Of a stretch of DNA of 38,960 nt, positions 36,525 through 38,960 are shown piece after piece (position 1 is the first letter of the stretch; each line of letters begins with the position of its first letter). Under the pieces are notes generated by a model. The model had not been told where the DNA came from. It was given only the letters and a program-made list of their open reading frames with translations, and did not search any database. Where the stretch lies: the NCBI GenBank assembly GCA_015232645.1, contig JADFZF010000007.1:1-38960 (forward strand), given 5' to 3'. Both the position numbers and the translations under genes were made by a program. Source of the DNA: Magnetococcales bacterium (GTDB lineage Bacteria > Pseudomonadota > Magnetococcia > Magnetococcales > UBA8363).

Positions 36525-36731
36525 TTAAACACCCGGCCACAGCCCCATGGCCATGAGCAACGAAACACCAAAACTGATGACGGTCAGCGTCGTGAACAAT
36601 TTGGTCTCCATGGATTCCACGCCACAAGGTCGCGACTCCTGGACCGTACTACTGTCGATGCGGGATCTGATTGAAATAGGACAATGCAGGGTACCTATTC
36701 CTTCGGCATTGTTGGTCCATTTTCCAGTCAT
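36525..36731 (-). CDS. Possible small single-pass membrane protein
   Basis: The 68-codon frame ends with a hydrophobic helix (KLFTTLTVISFGVSLLMAMG, residues about 44-63). The N-terminal 40 residues are polar and contain two cysteines. An internal ATG (METKLF) would leave just the helix. AGAGGAAAG lies about 12 nt before the first ATG, farther than ideal. The helix faintly recalls the second helix of SecG, but the first helix and the glycine-rich loop are missing, so I do not call secG. It is convergent with the DAHP synthase gene. It could equally be a chance frame. Confidence 0.35.
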   Translation of the reverse strand: MTGKWTNNAEGIGTLHCPISIRSRIDSSTVQESRPCGVESMETKLFTTLTVISFGVSLLMAMGLWPGV

Positions 36732-37008
36732 GGTGTGTACGCTTTCCTCTGGTTTGCAGGTTCAGTAAGCAACAATCAGCAGCCGCATCTGTTAATGCAA
36801 GCTTCCTGCCAATATTGAAAGTTACGATACATGATTGATTTTATAATATTTTGTCTGAAAATCACTACAACGTTTCTCTCTGTCAATAACTCGACGTTGC
36901 ATTCATGTCGGCCAGTGGAAAGGATGATGTGAAGGAGGTTGGGAGCCAGGCCGATTTGCTCTTCCGGAGTGGCCTGGTTGGTCATTGTTGCCAATTCATG
37001 GAACGACG

Positions 37009-38769
37009 ATGAGAAAATCTTTGTCGAATTCATTTTTCAAAAGATGGTTGTACCAGGAAGTCCAACCGGTTTGGGCACACCAATTCTTGGATGCCTTGGG
37101 TGGAGAGGATACGCGCGCCAAAAAGCTTGCCGTTGTCGATTTTTTGTCGAGGATTCAGGTTGAGGAATCTTCCGGCTTGATGTTGATACAGGACCGAACC
37201 CCAGGGGAGCGTCGGGCGGTATTCGAAGAAATTTATAAACTTTTCGGTGGGGAAGAGGGTTTCAGAAAAAAAATAGCTGGTGAAAGCTGGACCATGGCGG
37301 TCCTGGAAAAAAAGGAAGAGTTATGGCGGGTTCTGGCCGCTTCGAGGAGAAAACATCAAATTCTCCTATGGGGTGGTTTGTTGGGAACGATCGGGGTGGT
37401 CGTTGGGACTGCACTGGTTCTGTGGTTGGGAGAGAATGGCCCCGATTTTTTTGGCTCCGGCGATTCACAATCGTTCCTGTTACCGGACCGAACTTTAACC
37501 AGGATCAAAGGGCCGCAGGACTTTTCTCCGCAACCGCCATTGCCTGGGCAGAAGAACCTTATAGTATACGAGGTTATGGGCAAAACTTCCCCGGATCGAG
37601 AAACGCCTGCTCCAGAAAAGGCTTCCCAGAGTGATACCAACCATCGGACAACGAATACGGCCTCAGCCGAAATAATGCTTTCAGAGCCCAAGGCTCAGGT
37701 GCAAAAAACAGAAGAAATCGCCCAATCCAATGAAGAAAAAGCCGAGCTGGGCTCTACTCCATTGTCGGCTGACAAAAAAACGGATGGTGGACACAACCTC
37801 CCGCAAGCTCCCAGTGTTCCTGCCCCTGAGTCGGTTCGCCCTGCGACCGATCAAGCTCCGGCGACGACGGGAATGGAACAGGATCGGACAAGGTCAGCGG
37901 CACCTGAACCGGTGGCCGTCGCCCAAGCGTCCAAGTCCGAAGAACCCTCCTCCAATTCAACCCCGGAGGTCAATGCCTCCACCTCAGCCAACGATAAAAT
38001 GCTTGGGCAATCGATGCTGGCTATCGCCGACCGGGAAATGGAATCGTTGGCTGATGATGTGGAAAAGACAACCGCGCCGGCGATGCCAGCGACGGCGCCC
38101 TCCGTCATTCCCTCTCCTCCCAAGGAAACAGAAACAAGCCACCAGGAGAAACCAACTGACATAAAGAATCCAAAAGAGAAAGATTGGGCTGAGACTCCTT
38201 TACACTTCATTTCCCTGGGACCGTTGTCTGTCAAACCGGTCCAAACAGGTGTTGATACATCATGGATCAAGGAGGGGGAGACGTTTTATGCCACGCCCGA
38301 TGACAAACCACTTGTCCCCAAAAAGGTGACCATCGTTCGCCATTGGCAGTCGCCGTACACCTTGATTGGCGATGATACCAATGGCAACGACACTGGACTC
38401 CATGTTTCGCTTCCCGACCAACAGCACATCCGATTCTCCATTGCATCCTTGTTGGGAAGAACGGCATTTCGTGAAGGGGAGCGATTTGAGATTACCAAAG
38501 ACATTCTACGTGAAATGGCCTTGTTCATACAAATCGTTCCCAGGGAGGCGTACCAATTGGAATTCGATGCTTCAGGGGTGATCACCATTCCACGATCCTT
38601 TTGGAACCGTGTCCTTGAGGCTGGCGGCAAATGGGTGACGGTCAGTCGCAAAATACCACATGCCGACACCAGCAAGCTCCATATTCGCGATATCGCCTCT
38701 AAAAAAATACCGGATATTCAAAAGGATCTGGGCGCCGATTCGATCAGTGAAACAAAACGGGCAGACTGA
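37009..38769 (+). CDS. Bitopic membrane protein with long Pro/Ser/Glu/Thr-rich linker, function unknown
   Basis: The 586-residue protein (ATG 37009, MRKSLSNSFFKRW) has three parts. Residues about 1-115 form a charged, soluble cytoplasmic domain. One hydrophobic helix follows (about 121-143, ILLWGGLLGTIGVVVGTALV). About 270 residues are then low in complexity, rich in Pro, Ser, Glu, Thr and Ala (for example PATAPSVIPSPPKETE), predicted disordered. The C-terminal ~190 residues (from about EKDWAETPLHF) are folded-looking with strands and ILREMALFIQIVP. This layout resembles envelope-spanning proteins that reach through the periplasm, such as TonB-like or secretion-linked proteins, but no TonB, OmpA or peptidoglycan-binding motif is seen. 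An upstream TTG at 36985 is less likely than the ATG. No operon partner is visible. Confidence 0.75.
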   Translation: MRKSLSNSFFKRWLYQEVQPVWAHQFLDALGGEDTRAKKLAVVDFLSRIQVEESSGLMLIQDRTPGERRAVFEEIYKLFGGEEGFRKKIAGESWTMAVLEKKEELWRVLAASRRKHQILLWGGLLGTIGVVVGTALVLWLGENGPDFFGSGDSQSFLLPDRTLTRIKGPQDFSPQPPLPGQKNLIVYEVMGKTSPDRETPAPEKASQSDTNHRTTNTASAEIMLSEPKAQVQKTEEIAQSNEEKAELGSTPLSADKKTDGGHNLPQAPSVPAPESVRPATDQAPATTGMEQDRTRSAAPEPVAVAQASKSEEPSSNSTPEVNASTSANDKMLGQSMLAIADREMESLADDVEKTTAPAMPATAPSVIPSPPKETETSHQEKPTDIKNPKEKDWAETPLHFISLGPLSVKPVQTGVDTSWIKEGETFYATPDDKPLVPKKVTIVRHWQSPYTLIGDDTNGNDTGLHVSLPDQQHIRFSIASLLGRTAFREGERFEITKDILREMALFIQIVPREAYQLEFDASGVITIPRSFWNRVLEAGGKWVTVSRKIPHADTSKLHIRDIASKKIPDIQKDLGADSISETKRAD

Positions 38770-38884
38770 TGATCCCGGACCGGAATCAACGCAGGCCGGT
38801 TAATTCTACCTTGTCACATTCATTAATTGAAATGGATGGCTAATTATTTATTGCTATATGACAATATTGAAAGAAAAAAGGGGT

Positions 38885-38902
38885 CTGGGGGATTGCCCCC
38901 AG
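38885..38902. repeat. GC-rich hairpin in terminal intergenic region
   Basis: CTGGGGG pairs with CCCCCAG across a 4-nt loop, flanked by GGGGT and GGG then a T-rich stretch (TTTTGATTTTG) on the plus side. It follows the membrane-protein gene by 115 nt. A transcription terminator for that gene is likely; it may also belong to the same dispersed hairpin family as 3088-3113 and 10506-10530. Confidence 0.55.
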
Positions 38903-38960
38903 GGTTTTGATTTTGTTTTTGACTTTGATTTTCAGGCGCCCGTTGATCCGAAGCCAGATT

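Noticed and set aside
36525-36731. secG
   Set aside because: Only one helix resembles SecG; the first helix and Gly-rich loop are missing, so it is listed as an unknown small protein.
36776-37033. 85-codon minus-strand frame before the bitopic protein
   Set aside because: It overlaps the plus-strand gene start, has no ribosome site, and the distal part is AT-rich with no protein-like pattern. The middle (ATPEEQIGLAP region) looks somewhat coding, so a short real gene is not fully excluded.

Overview
The window reads as ordinary chromosome of a Gram-negative proteobacterium. The evidence is lpxD (lipid A), a complete mreB-mreC-mreD-mrdA-rodA elongation operon, glnD, two periplasmic or membrane c-type cytochromes and several export signals. 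It also carries a small sugar-transferase set of the kind found with exosortase/PEP-CTERM systems. Base composition looks moderately GC-rich. I suspect a deep-branching alphaproteobacterial or Magnetococcia-like lineage, but that is only an impression. I see no phage, insertion sequence, CRISPR array, tRNA or rRNA.

Layout. 1-2978: the tail of a membrane protein; on the minus strand a long-form glyceraldehyde-3-phosphate dehydrogenase followed by an unknown 222-residue protein; then a PCC/DUF296 protein. 3224-7465: a 1413-residue minus-strand protein whose last third is the ATP-grasp plus phosphohistidine half of pyruvate phosphate dikinase, without the PEP/pyruvate barrel. 7670-10367: two overlapping RatA/COQ10-type START paralogues, a periplasmic DsbA-like thioredoxin-fold protein and an exported beta-carbonic anhydrase. 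10779-12826: trpB-trpA on the minus strand. 13146-16868: an AGCS amino-acid symporter and two sugar transferases resembling the TIGR03087/TIGR03088 families.

16978-20512 is the most interesting part. A twin-arginine-type exported protein with four cysteines in its mature part is followed by a PqqD-like protein, an HprK-related kinase and a TPR-sulfotransferase; the kinase overlaps the PqqD gene by 4 nt and the sulfotransferase follows it closely. PqqD-like carrier plus HprK-like kinase is the known but poorly understood 'HPr-rel-A' cassette. With a sulfotransferase it parallels the tailoring enzymes of some lasso-peptide clusters, so the exported protein may be the client.

20640-24736: folB-folK, dapA, a monohaem cytochrome c, a membrane-anchored dihaem cytochrome c and smpB. 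24930-31951 is one long minus-strand operon, mreB-mreC-mreD-mrdA-rodA-lpxD plus a DUF2064/TIGR04282-type transferase, with overlapping or nearly abutting genes; it joins cell-wall elongation to lipid A synthesis. 32096-38769: glnD, a class II DAHP synthase, a possible small membrane protein and a bitopic membrane protein with a long disordered linker. Several genes here appear to use GTG or TTG starts (the PPDK-like gene, hprK-like, mreC, mreD, glnD, DAHP synthase). Similar GC-rich hairpins lie in several intergenic regions.
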